From Tethya wilhelma (lineage: Eukaryota; Porifera; Demospongiae; Tethyida; Tethyidae), in contig CAXIPT010000011.1 of NCBI GenBank assembly GCA_964030475.1, positions 635,262 to 699,261 on the forward strand: a stretch of 64,000 nucleotides of DNA. Reading direction: 5' to 3'. The position numbers and the translations under genes were made by a program. Shown in pieces: positions 38,379 through 47,176 of the stretch. Every line of letters starts with the position of its first letter. The first letter of the stretch is position 1. Below the pieces are notes generated by a model. It saw only the letters and a program-made list of their open reading frames with translations. It searched no databases and was not told the DNA's origin.

Positions 38379-39252
38379 ACTTGTACTCTTGTAAAAACTT
38401 TTTTTTCACATAATGATATTTTGGACTTGAGATTTTTTGGACAATGGACAATTGATTTGATTGCTTCGGAACCTGAACACATGTAACTATAAGATTTAAC
38501 CATTAAACTACTAATATTATGATACATATTAAACACTGTAGTATGTTAGGCACTATACTTTTGTATAGTACTTTACACACATCTTTGTATGCTGCATTTT
38601 TAGTAACTATGAGTTTTTTCTACACATACTTTACACAAAAGGAACATGTTTAAGGCATTATTTTGTCACATTTTTGTTGTAGTTCTATCTATCTAAAAAA
38701 ATATATTTTAACATTAAGTTCATTTTCAACATCTCACGAAATAATGCGTGTGCATGCATCGCGATATACAATCTTGCGGCAAAATGAAATTTCTGCATAT
38801 GAAGGTACATTGATCTGCATATGTATATAGTTAAGTTTAATTCGATCTTTGACATTAAAAATCGTTTTAGTTGGTGGCAACTTATTGCCTGCAAGAATGT
38901 AATAAATTATGTTAATTCAATGTTTTAAAGCAGAATTAGGAACCTTCCTACTTGTATAGGAAACAAATAAATGCCTACATAATGAAAGACATGTGATTCA
39001 CCTATTTAGAGGCATACAAGGTGAGAACATCAATCGCATTAGCCAGACAGTAATTTTGAATTGAAAAACAATATAAGGACAAAGTGCAAACATAAAGATT
39101 ATAACTAGCTATTCAATTGATTAATTGACTAATTCATACTTTGTATACCAGCTATACTATAGCTTCAGATCTGCCATTAGTTCCGTGGAATCTATTAAGT
39201 TAAAAATTATTCTTGCAATGGCCTCAACATCAACGATGCCTACAAGCTCGAG
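38379..39252. other. Spacer with candidate poly(A) signals for the giant gene
   Basis: No coding exon is visible. AATAAA occurs at 38901-38906 and again at 38966-38971, about 525 and 590 nt after the giant gene's stop, so either could end its transcript. The right part contains one copy of a dispersed repeat (38983-39097). Confidence 0.4.
38983..39097 (+). repeat. Dispersed direct repeat, left copy
   Basis: The stretch reads GACATGTGATTCACC, then TAGAGG-x-ACAAGGTGA, then CAGTAATTTTGAATTGAAAA and ACAAAGTGCA. The same ordered motifs occur at 41393-41535 in the same orientation, with small indels. The two copies flank the small secreted-protein gene. The element type is unknown; no terminal inverted repeats are obvious. 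Confidence 0.55.
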
Positions 39253-39259
39253 TATAAAA
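39253..39259 (+). promoter_or_regulatory. Candidate TATA box of the small secreted-protein gene
   Basis: TATAAAA lies about 200 bp upstream of the chosen ATG at 39457, in an AT-rich spacer. Position and sequence fit a core promoter, but no transcript start is visible. Confidence 0.35.
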
Positions 39260-39456
39260 AGCCACACCGTTCATATAGTTTTTGCAAGTCAAGTACAATT
39301 ATTTTGCTGACTTTTACAAAACTTCTATAATATCATAGCTATCATCATTATAATACTGAAATCATCAGTATACGTACCACAAGCTCATCGTTGATACGTA
39401 TAGCTACATTTCGATCTGCTACAGAATTTAAAGCCCGGCAAAATAATCTGAAACAA

Positions 39457-39985
39457 ATGAAGACGATCATTCTTCTCTCCACTGCACTGATTCTGTGCAA
39501 CTTTATCCTTGGAAGTGATGCTGATTGTGATTATAAGTTTGTAGACATCCCAAGTGATATGTATCCACAATACCCATTTCCACCGTTTGGCGGTCCAGAA
39601 GTTTCTATTAATTACATGGTATCTAAGAGTAAGTCTGTACTTCTGAGTTACACAATCATTGTCTCAATAATTATTTGTCATAATTATTACCGTAAACGTG
39701 GAAATATTGGTGGGAATTTGATTTGGCAATTTTGGTCTGGCTGCTTCCAACAAAAATTTTGGCGGTTTTAAATTTGGCAGTCAATGCCAGTCATTGACTG
39801 AATACTCACAGAATTTAACGTATGACAAAATATTGGTGGTGCATTAAATTTGGCGATTTTCGAGACGATCACCCAATAGTTGCCAAATTTAATGTATTTT
39901 CGAGACAATCACCCAATAATTGCCAAATTTAATGTACTGCCAATATTTCCACATTTACGGTATACACATATTGTCATGACATTAT

Positions 39986-40021
<36 letters not shown>

Positions 40022-40672
40022 ATACACACACACACACACTTACACACACACTCACTCACTATACATAGCTGGAAATGGTATATGCCTTGATCTCTTCCAA
40101 ACTGCAACTTATCCTGGGAAGTTCATTAGTAAGGGATGCTCCCCAGAAGCTACTGACTGTGTCGTTTCAACAGACGATGATAACAATAGTTTCACCTTAT
40201 GCAAGGAAACTACAACCAATCCCAAAGGTATCACTTTAAAAATTATATGAATTTTTGACCCCTAAGCTATAGGTATTTTTACCTGCCATATAAAAGTATA
40301 GTGGAACCTCGCTGTTCCAAACCTCAGCTCTGAAATGCAGCCATCTCACTAAAGCAGCCAATGACTTTACCTTATGTGGCAATATTAGCTAGAGAGGGAC
40401 TTCTCTGAAAGGCTTTAATACAACCACTCAAAAAAATTATGAAAATATGGCATGCAAATGCATCATTAACAGAAACAGTTCATCAAAACAATGAACATAT
40501 TTTCAGGTGAAATTACATTACGTTTAACTTAATTAGCATAATACTCTCTGCAGTATTTACTGATACCTATCACACTTATACAGCCCTAGGTTATTGCTTG
40601 GCCTCTGTCGTTGGTAAGGTTCAATTAACTACTGCTACCCTTGATAACTATGGGGATATGTGCTGTAAGTGA
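39457..40672 (+). CDS. Small secreted cysteine-containing protein, three exons
   Basis: Exons are 39457-39628, 40069-40227 and 40554-40672, with donors A/GTAAGT and AAAG/GTATCA and acceptors ACATAG and CTCTGCAG. Phases match at both junctions and give 149 residues. The N-terminus (MKTIILLSTALILCNFILG) is a clear signal peptide. The mature part is acidic with about eight cysteines (D-C-D, GIC, KGC, DCV, LCK, GYC, MCC), which suggests disulphides. I see no catalytic motif and no membrane segment. The cysteine spacing is loosely like small Ly6-type domains, but the final CN signature is missing, so I do not assign a family. The stop lies within GCT/GTAAGTGA, a good donor. A splice from there to the acceptor at 40747-40749 would instead end the protein in YDKCQ. 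Confidence 0.6.
39688..39963. mobile_element. Intronic MITE with TACCGTAAA termini
   Basis: The left end TACCGTAAACGTGGAAATA and the right end TATTTCCACATTTACGGTA are inverted repeats with one mismatch in the part shown. The interior is non-coding and holds a tandem duplication of a ~40 bp segment containing CAATCACCCAATA and TTGCCAAATTTAATGTA. The element fills most of intron 1 of the small secreted gene. Related TTTGGCGG motifs occur near 51650-51790 and 59060-59100. Confidence 0.65.
39985..40060. repeat. CA-rich microsatellite
   Basis: Mostly (CA)n with TA interruptions, at the 3' end of intron 1 just before the exon 2 acceptor. Its His-Thr open frames are artefacts of the repeat. Confidence 0.9.
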
Positions 40673-41392
40673 AATTCATTTGATTATCGTTACCCAAGTG
40701 TTATGATAATGATATATAATTCATGTTTGTTTAATATACATACATGCAGATGACAAGTGTCAGTGAAAATGAGTATTCGATCTGCACTCTTGATCATGAA
40801 TTATATATAGTTGTATATTGCTTGATCAATTGACTTCATGTATAACTGATAAACATTAATTTAGACAGAAAACTAGTGATTGTAACAAAATAAATTGAAA
40901 CTTGTATACTATTAAAAAAATTTTCACTCTTGCATTTTGTTATTATTGTCAATTATTACGTTGGCATACTACTACAAGCCACGATTATACAAGCTTAAAA
41001 TAAGTATAGGTATACCAAAAAGTTTCAAACAGGTATAAGTAGTGCAGGAATATGCTCTGGCATGCATGGACAGGCAGTGACTCCAACAAGAAAGGAATAA
41101 TATACGGATCGATTTCAGCACACAACCTTGTGTACAATAAGTTTGTCTTTGACCTATTAATAAGCCTCTCAGCTAGCTCCAAGAGCTAGTGGAGTATCCA
41201 TATTATACATATGAACATTACATTATATATATAATTATTGCATGTCTAGTTGTCAGTCACTAAACATGTATACATGCATGCATGGACAAAAGAATTTAAT
41301 GAAGCCGGCAAAACATGCGATATGCATGCATACTGTGATCCATATTGATTTCATTCCCTCTTCACAATAATTCAATTTTTCATGCTTAAAAG

Positions 41393-41534
41393 ACATGACA
41401 TTGTGATTCACCTAATTTTAGAGGTACAAGGTGAAAACATTAATTATTATTGCCTTAAATTGGCCTGCACAGTAATTTTGAATTGAAAAATTGAAATTGA
41501 AAAACAACTGATACAATAAAGACAAAGTGCAGTA

Positions 41535-41535
<1 letters not shown>
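41393..41535 (+). repeat. Dispersed direct repeat, right copy
   Basis: It shares the ordered blocks GTGATTCACCTA, TAGAGG, ACAAGGTGA, CAGTAATTTTGAATTGAAAA and ACAAAGTGCA with 38983-39097. An internal AAATTG duplication makes it slightly longer. It is followed directly by a CA microsatellite. Confidence 0.55.

Positions 41536-41539
<4 letters not shown>

Positions 41540-41618
<79 letters not shown>
41540..41618. repeat. (CA)n microsatellite
   Basis: A near-pure CA tract with one CATGTA interruption, next to the dispersed repeat. Confidence 0.95.
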
Positions 41619-41619
<1 letters not shown>

Positions 41620-42556
41620 ATCACACTGTGATCATATACTTACAGGAGGTAATATAAAGGACTAGCTGTCTCGATCTCTCTCGTCACATTACTTGCATTA
41701 ATTACTGATGGCTGTTCTTAATTCCATGGAGGCCGCAATATAGCTCTTAGCAGACTGAAGTGACTTCATGTGTTGATTCTTACAAAATTAATGAAGAAAG
41801 TACATGAACAGTTTCACCTTCAGGCCTGTATAGAGAGAATACAGGTGTATACGACTTATGAGGGCTTGTAAATATAACTGCATGACTGCATGTCTTGATA
41901 TCAATGAATGCTACACATGAGCTCTTCCTTGGTATGATATATACCTGGTCTACTCATGATCATGTCAGTGCAACATACTTGCATGCCGCATGCAGTATGA
42001 AACAAAACTGAGTAACTGATTATTGCAGAAAAGCAATTGCACTTACTTCAACCAGCACACACTGAACAGTATAGAATCTAACTTCAACAACAGTACAGTT
42101 AGCTAGCTAGCTTTTGCTTTTATACTGATAGTAGTGAAGCAAGTTCAAATTTTTACATGTGACAAAATTGTGAAAGGGTCTGGACTAGACAGGGAGGTCA
42201 CAGCACATGTTTAGGTGAATTGGATGGGGAGGGAAAATAACAATAACTTTACATTGTTCCTTAACTATACTACACTCAGCATACTATTCACTTGCAGGCA
42301 TATATAGCCGGCTATATTGTTTGGCTTCTCAGTACAACTGTAGCTACTGTACAAGACTTGATTTACACCAAGGGGTAGGCCTTGATAAATTATGCCAGCA
42401 TAATTTTGAGCATAATAGGTACTCTTGAGCATCAAGAATTATGCTAACATAATAGGCTGAATTTGCGTGGGCGGGTATGACTGAGTTGAGTTTGAAGCCA
42501 CTCTTGCGTACTTTGAACTTTGAACCTTGAACTTTGAGGTCCACGTGTGCTCAAAG

Positions 42557-43447
42557 ATGAGTGTAGACGCTGTTGGGGCTGTCTTGAACGATCCTGGTAG
42601 GCCTCTAGCCCAGAGGTTCAGAGCACTGTTCACTCTGAGAGGTCTGGGAACTCCTCAAGCCATCAACCAGATATGTCAATGCTTCACCGACCCGTCCGCC
42701 CTGCTCAAACACGAGTGTGCTTACTGTCTAGGTCAGATGCAGGACAAGAGAGCCGTTCCAGTCTTGAGAAACGTTCTGGAGGACACAAGTCAGGATTCTA
42801 TGGTGAGACATGAAGCTGCTGAAGCGTTGGGAGCCATTGGTGATCCATCTGCGTGCGACGTGTTGGAGAAATTTGCTGGTGATTCTGCTATAGAGGTGGC
42901 CGAAACTTGTGAGATAGCTTTGGATCGTATCAAGTGGTTGTCGGACAAAGATGGTGGAAAGTTTCGTGATAATAATCCTTACATGTCGGTGGACCCAGCT
43001 CCACCACGCAGGGACGGTTGCGTGGAAGAATGGCAGAAGGAATTGAACGATACTTCACTACCTCTCTTCAAACGGTACAGAGCCATGTTCTCACTTCGTA
43101 ACCACGGCAGCACTGAAGCTGTTTATGCTTTAGTGAGTGGGTTCAGCGATTCTAGTGCTCTTTTCAAACACGAACTGGCGTACATTTTGGGACAGATGAA
43201 AAACGAAGCAGCCATTTCTGGACTTAGAGAGAGGTTGGGAGATTTGTGCGAGAATCCTATGGTTAGACACGAATGTGCTGAAGCTCTCGGTTCAATTGCC
43301 AGTGAAGAGTGTTTGAAGATTCTCGAAGAGTTTCAGAAAGACGATGAACGTGTTGTCAAGGAGAGTTGTGAAGTAGCTTTGGACATGTATCAGTACGAAA
43401 AGTATGGAGGGTTCCAGTATGCTGATACTCTCGGCAAAGTATCTTAA
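42557..43447 (+). CDS. DOHH: Deoxyhypusine hydroxylase (HEAT-repeat di-iron monooxygenase)
   Basis: A single exon of 296 residues, close to the ~300 typical of animal DOHH. The enzyme hydroxylates deoxyhypusine on eIF5A, the last step of hypusine synthesis, in the cytosol. The two-lobed HEAT-repeat layout is clear, and all four His-Glu dyads that bind the iron pair are present: H52-E53 (LLKHECAY), H85-E86 (MVRHEAAE), H205-E206 (LFKHELAY) and H238-E239 (MVRHECAE). I chose the ATG at 42557; the frame is open about ten codons further up but only from a TTG. A poly(A) signal AATAAA lies at 43528-43533. SETD2 starts 241 bp downstream on the same strand. A broken partial copy lies at 51398-51620. 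The lack of introns contrasts with SETD2, whose exons are mostly short. Confidence 0.95.
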   Translation: MSVDAVGAVLNDPGRPLAQRFRALFTLRGLGTPQAINQICQCFTDPSALLKHECAYCLGQMQDKRAVPVLRNVLEDTSQDSMVRHEAAEALGAIGDPSACDVLEKFAGDSAIEVAETCEIALDRIKWLSDKDGGKFRDNNPYMSVDPAPPRRDGCVEEWQKELNDTSLPLFKRYRAMFSLRNHGSTEAVYALVSGFSDSSALFKHELAYILGQMKNEAAISGLRERLGDLCENPMVRHECAEALGSIASEECLKILEEFQKDDERVVKESCEVALDMYQYEKYGGFQYADTLGKVS

Positions 43448-43527
43448 TATATCAGTTTGTGCTTAATATTAAATTTTGTGTAATCCATACCCTTTAATAA
43501 TACCGTTTGTTTTGTATGCGCAGTAAA

Positions 43528-43533
43528 AATAAA
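43528..43533 (+). terminator. Poly(A) signal of DOHH
   Basis: AATAAA 80 nt after the DOHH stop and about 155 nt before the SETD2 start, so DOHH has a very short 3' UTR. Confidence 0.5.
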
Positions 43534-44108
43534 ATCAATTTCTTGTCATACATTTGGTAATGGTCGGCAAAAGTAGAAACTATTTTAAGTTGGTGCGCAT
43601 TAATTGGAATCCACCGATTGTTTATGGTGGGTGGCGCGCATAAAGTAGTAGCTAGCCCGCCATAGAGAAGCAGCTCTGGATGAAGCTATGGCCGAGGAGC
43701 TAGTCAAGGAAGGCGACCACCATGTGGAGATACAGTGAGTTAATAAAAGTTTATCGTGTATGTTTGATCACCTATGCTTTATATAAACCTGTCCACATTC
43801 ACAGTGATGAATCCGTATCAAGTGACCCAGATGTGAGTTTTTTCAAACGCATACAATGCTATATGTGTCAATTTCATTCCAACCCCCTCTTATCTGTGAC
43901 CCCCTCATTCAGATCGAACCCCTGGCCCCCTCGGACCCCCAGAATCCCGAAAAACCAGCTCCGTTTGACTTCATCACAGAGAATGTTTACATCTCTCCGA
44001 GGTAGTTGCCTTGTTTGTTTGTTTGGGGTTAGAGTGAACTCTGTATACACATAAACTGAAACTTATATAATTGCTGTAGCAACCACCCTCTTATGTAATT
44101 GCTATCTA

Positions 44109-44308
44109 CTGTATAGCTGGAAAGTTTCATGGGGTTTAACTTTCATGGCTGTCTCTTGTCAATCAGTTTTGTGTTTTAACTTTTGTGGATGAGCTGTGTG
44201 ACATCCATGAGCTTAAAAACGTGTATACGTTGCGGAGAATTTTGCAGATCGATTGTGATTCGCAAAACCCGCGAAAGTTACCCCCCACGAAACTTTCCCG
44301 CTATACAG
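44109..44308. mobile_element. MITE with CTGTATAGC termini, copy A
   Basis: About 200 bp in SETD2 intron 3. The left end CTGTATAGCTGGAAAGTTTC and right end GAAACTTTCCCGCTATACAG are inverted repeats with one mismatch, flanked by TA on both sides, which fits a Tc1/mariner-type non-autonomous element. The same insertion is in the other SETD2 copy (53205-53394), so it predates the split of the two copies. Confidence 0.7.
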
Positions 44309-44611
44309 TATGGCCAACTTCTAGGGTGTATTGGTAGGTGTAATGCCACAGATTGACAAGGTGAAAAAACTAGCCAGATGTTTGAACATACAGTACTAGC
44401 AACCACAACACTGGTCTCTGACATCTTATAGACATTCTTTGCTGGAAAGAACTAGTCAATGTTTCTTGTTTGACTTCAACAGGACTTGGTGAGCTGCAAC
44501 ATTCTGTTTTCTAAACTTTCACTACCAAAGGTTCCCTGTAGTTTAGTGTACTGTATTACAACTGTCACTTCCTAGCTGGAGATGGAAGGTGATAAGTCTG
44601 TCACTCACCTT

Positions 44612-44965
44612 TCTTGGCAGCTGTTTCTTTCTCTCTCTGGGCTTTGGGTTCACCTCTGAGTCATTATCAGATCCTTCTTGTATACACCACAACTGTACAA
44701 GTATGTTAGATAAAAAGTTAGAAGGGTCACTGTACTAAGATACTGAAAGAAAGTTATTAAATTGTTGAAATTATAATGGTCACTTTCTAGAGAGAGAGAT
44801 GAATAAGTAGTCTGAATGAAGTAGTCTGTCATCTTTAAATTCTTAAAAATCTTGGCAGCTGTATCTGCTCTTTGGGCTCTAGGTACAGCCTCTGGTTCAT
44901 TATGATCTTTATCAGATCCTTCTAGTACACACTAAAACTGTACAAGTGTGTTAAGATGAAAGTTA
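44612..44965. repeat. Pair of ~110 bp direct repeats in SETD2 intron 3
   Basis: Two related blocks (about 44612-44725 and 44850-44965) each contain CTTGGCAGCTGT, a GGGCT segment, TTATCAGATCCTTCT and ACTGTACAAGT. Both are present again in the second SETD2 copy. Read on the minus strand, the blocks are open for 20 to 30 codons and the first ends in AAG/GTGAGT, so they look like old antisense exons, but the reading frames of the two blocks disagree. Confidence 0.45.
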
Positions 44966-45436
44966 GGTGAAATTTTACAAAATTAATGGTCTAATCTTTA
45001 CAAACAATCCCAAGCCTAAAGTAACCCTCCCAATCATGTAAAAAGCTTTCAAGTTTTCAACTAAGATACTGGAGGAAGGTTGTCAGATTCTCTGTCAATA
45101 CATAACATTATTATTGGGGATTTTTTTTCATAGTTGTACTAGGGAAAGCAATTTGTAGGATATGTTTATTATTGCAAGCATTCATTGGAGGTGCTAATGG
45201 ATAACAGTTTGTTTGTTTGTTGTTTGTTTTCCAGTCTGCAGACGTCAAAAGATCGCAAGAGAGCTAAGAGAATGGTGTGTGACTGCCAGTTTGATCCAGG
45301 TGTGAATGTAATGGGTCGTTTGATTTTTCCCCCAGTATCATGTGACTGTCATGTGATTTGTCTTGCTATAGAAACGGACGATCTTGAAGATGCTTGTGGA
45401 GAGACTTGTCTTAATAGGCTATTAATGATTGAATGG

Positions 45437-45438
45437 TA

Positions 45439-45480
<42 letters not shown>

Positions 45481-45481
45481 N
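45437..45481. repeat. (CA)n microsatellite ending in an assembly gap
   Basis: About 40 bp of CA follows exon 5 of the truncated SETD2 copy and ends in N at 45481. The other SETD2 copy also has CA here, but there it leads on into exon 6. Confidence 0.9.
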
Positions 45482-45493
45482 TTCATCAAAATT

Positions 45494-45640
45494 CAAATCT
45501 GGCAATAAACCATATTATTTGAAAGATCTCTTTGTGCTGATCACAATGGTACCAATCCCAGCTCAATACGACCTTTTTATGCTGAGATATTCTTGATAAT
45601 GTGTTGAGAACCTATACCATCATACACAATATAATATGGG
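45494..45640 (+). repeat. Left arm of inverted repeat around the Ulp1-PHD gene
   Basis: The segment with AAATCTGGCA, TTTGAAAGATCTC, GTGCTGATCACAATGGTAC, CCCAGCTCAATACGACC and GATAATGTGTTGAGAACCTA recurs in reverse complement at 48216-48354, with high identity over about 130 bp. Confidence 0.75.
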
Positions 45641-45762
45641 TGAGGCTGCTCGATCCTCGAAAATTAATTTGGCAATCGCCTTTCCGCGAAAATTTTATTC
45701 CTCAAAATTTCTAGCTGTATAATATTATATAATTATTATATATATGTATATCTACAATACAG

Positions 45763-47176
45763 TTTCAGGAGTTAGAAGAACTAGGATATCATGCCTTTTC
45801 TTTTGGTATTTATGGTGATGGCTTGGAGCTAGTTGGAACACCTTCTGCTCTGAAATGTTGTACCCCACAGCTTCTGCAATATTTGACTGCTGTGCTTATT
45901 GCTGGTAAGTCTGAGAACATATATGTATCAGTTATTATCTATGGATGGGATATAATTATTACAGTAGCTTAATGATTATTCAGGAAACCCTCCAGTAATT
46001 GGAACCCCTGAACCAACTTCTAATTCATCCGAACCAACTTCAAAATCATCTTCCAAGTCATCTTCTGGATCATCTTCTAAGACATCAAAACCATCTTCCA
46101 AGACATCTGAATCATCTTCCAAGACATCCAAATTATCTTCCAAGTCATGTAAATCATCTTCCAAGTCATCTAAATCATCTTCCAAGACATCCAAATCTTC
46201 TTCCAAGACATCTGAATCATCTTGCAAGACATCCGAATCTTCTTCCAAGACATCCAAACCATCAGATTCTTTCAAGTCATCTAAATCATCTTCCAAGACA
46301 CTCGAATCTTCTTCTAAAGATTTACAACCCACAAGGATAGTCATTAATCTTGATGAATCAATAGATGGAGCAGACTCAACGACAAACTCTGATCCTGGAG
46401 ATACTTGGTTAAGAGAACCAGTCAATTTAACTTTGTATGACAAGTCAACTGTCGATAATCCACGTGGATGGCTCAATGATTCCATTATAAATGCAGCACA
46501 AGTGTTGCTAAAGCAGCAGTCTGAGAGTAGAGTGAGTGGGTTTCAAAATACTCAATATGGTAAAGGTTACAAGTTTCGACAAGAAGTAGGCGATTTTGTT
46601 CAGGTTTTGCATGTCAGCCAGTCTCACTGGATTACTATTTCCAACATAGGCTGTCAGAGTAATACTGTTAATGTATACGACAGCGCATTTCGATCCATTG
46701 ATATGGATGGAAAGAAGCAGATATCCTCAATCATGAAACCTGTTGAGGATACGTTAGTAATACAATTCATTAACATCCAGTATCAAGGAAATGACTGTGA
46801 TTATAATTGTGGACTGTTTGCATTGGCATGTGCTACAGATCTAGTTAATGGGAAAGATCCGTTTTATTCTTATTGGGATACACGGCAGATGAGACCACAT
46901 CTAGTCGAATGCTTACAAACAAAACAGCTAACTTGTTTCCCGTTGCAAAAGGCACACAGGATACCTGTAAGAAGCAAACTGAAAAACACCATCAAAGTCA
47001 ATATTCATTGTATTTGCCGTATGCCGTATGGAAAGAATGAAATCAAGAAAATGATATGTTGTGATGTCTGCAATAAATGGTTCCATTGTAAGTGTATGCA
47101 AATAGAAGAAGGGGTGAACTTAGCAGAGATTCATGATCACTGGGAGTGTCATCAAAACTCTTGCAAACCCAAATAG
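45763..47176 (+). CDS. Ulp1/SENP-like cysteine protease with C-terminal PHD finger (5' partial)
   Basis: Two exons, 45763-45904 and 45984-47176, join in phase (ATTGCTG/GTAAGT, then ATTCAG). The first exon's start in a TACAG acceptor means earlier exons are missing, perhaps in the gap at 45481. A Ser/Lys-rich linker (about 45990-46320) is built from ~18 bp coding units (SSKTSE and SSKTSK). Next comes a C48-type (Ulp1) protease core: WLND near 46469, His in SHW near 46625, Asp in VYDS near 46679, a Gln in QYQGN and the Cys in YNCGLFALA near 46808. It ends with a C4HC3 PHD finger (CIC, CCDVC, WFHCKC, WEC, C) at about 47005-47165. Such proteases remove SUMO or ubiquitin-like tags. The Gln-Cys spacing is two residues longer than in classical Ulp1. 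Similar Ulp1 domains are carried by some eukaryotic DNA transposons, so this may be a transposon gene. Confidence 0.75.

Larger units (their letters stand above)
40673..42556. other. Intergenic spacer, AT-rich, no gene seen
   Basis: No exon with supporting splice sites was found on either strand. It holds the right copy of the dispersed repeat (41393-41535), a (CA)n tract (41540-41618), several ATGCATGC runs and a short TTTGAACTTTGAACC repeat just before the DOHH start. The last few hundred bases probably include the DOHH promoter, but no core element stands out. Confidence 0.5.
43688..45435 (+). pseudogene. SETD2: Truncated SETD2 copy, first five exons only
   Basis: Exons are 43688-43734, 43805-43832, 43913-44001, 45235-45299 and 45372-45435, all in phase and with no stop. 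They encode the same N-terminus as the copy starting at 52782 ([15 protein letters not shown]), up to the start of the AWS domain (VCDCQFDPG, then [12 protein letters not shown]). No SET exons follow: sequence after the N at 45481 is unrelated. The exon 3 donor is GAG/GTAGTT here, against GAG/GTACTT in the other copy. It could be a real partial duplicate, the 5' part of a second gene interrupted by insertion, or a second haplotype joined wrongly at the CA tract. Confidence 0.7.
43591..45478 (+). repeat. Segmental duplication, copy A (SETD2 5' region)
   Basis: The sequence from GGTGCGCATTA through exon 5 into the CA tract matches 52685-54582 almost base for base, including intron positions, an intronic MITE and intron 3 repeats. 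Differences are scattered substitutions and small indels. It stops at a CA microsatellite followed by an N gap at 45481. Confidence 0.85.

Noticed and set aside
410..38116. Many antisense and off-frame open frames inside the giant gene
   Set aside because: They are shadows of a long biased reading frame, with repeated shapes and no promoter, domain or splice support.
1..38378. Giant frame as bacterial contamination
   Set aside because: It continues without a gap into DNA with animal genes, MITEs and microsatellites, and its sequon density fits eukaryotic secretion. Not formally excluded; read depth would decide.
45976..46485. Minus-strand acidic ORF rich in LEDD repeats
   Set aside because: It is the reverse complement of the Ser/Lys-rich linker repeat of the Ulp1-PHD gene.
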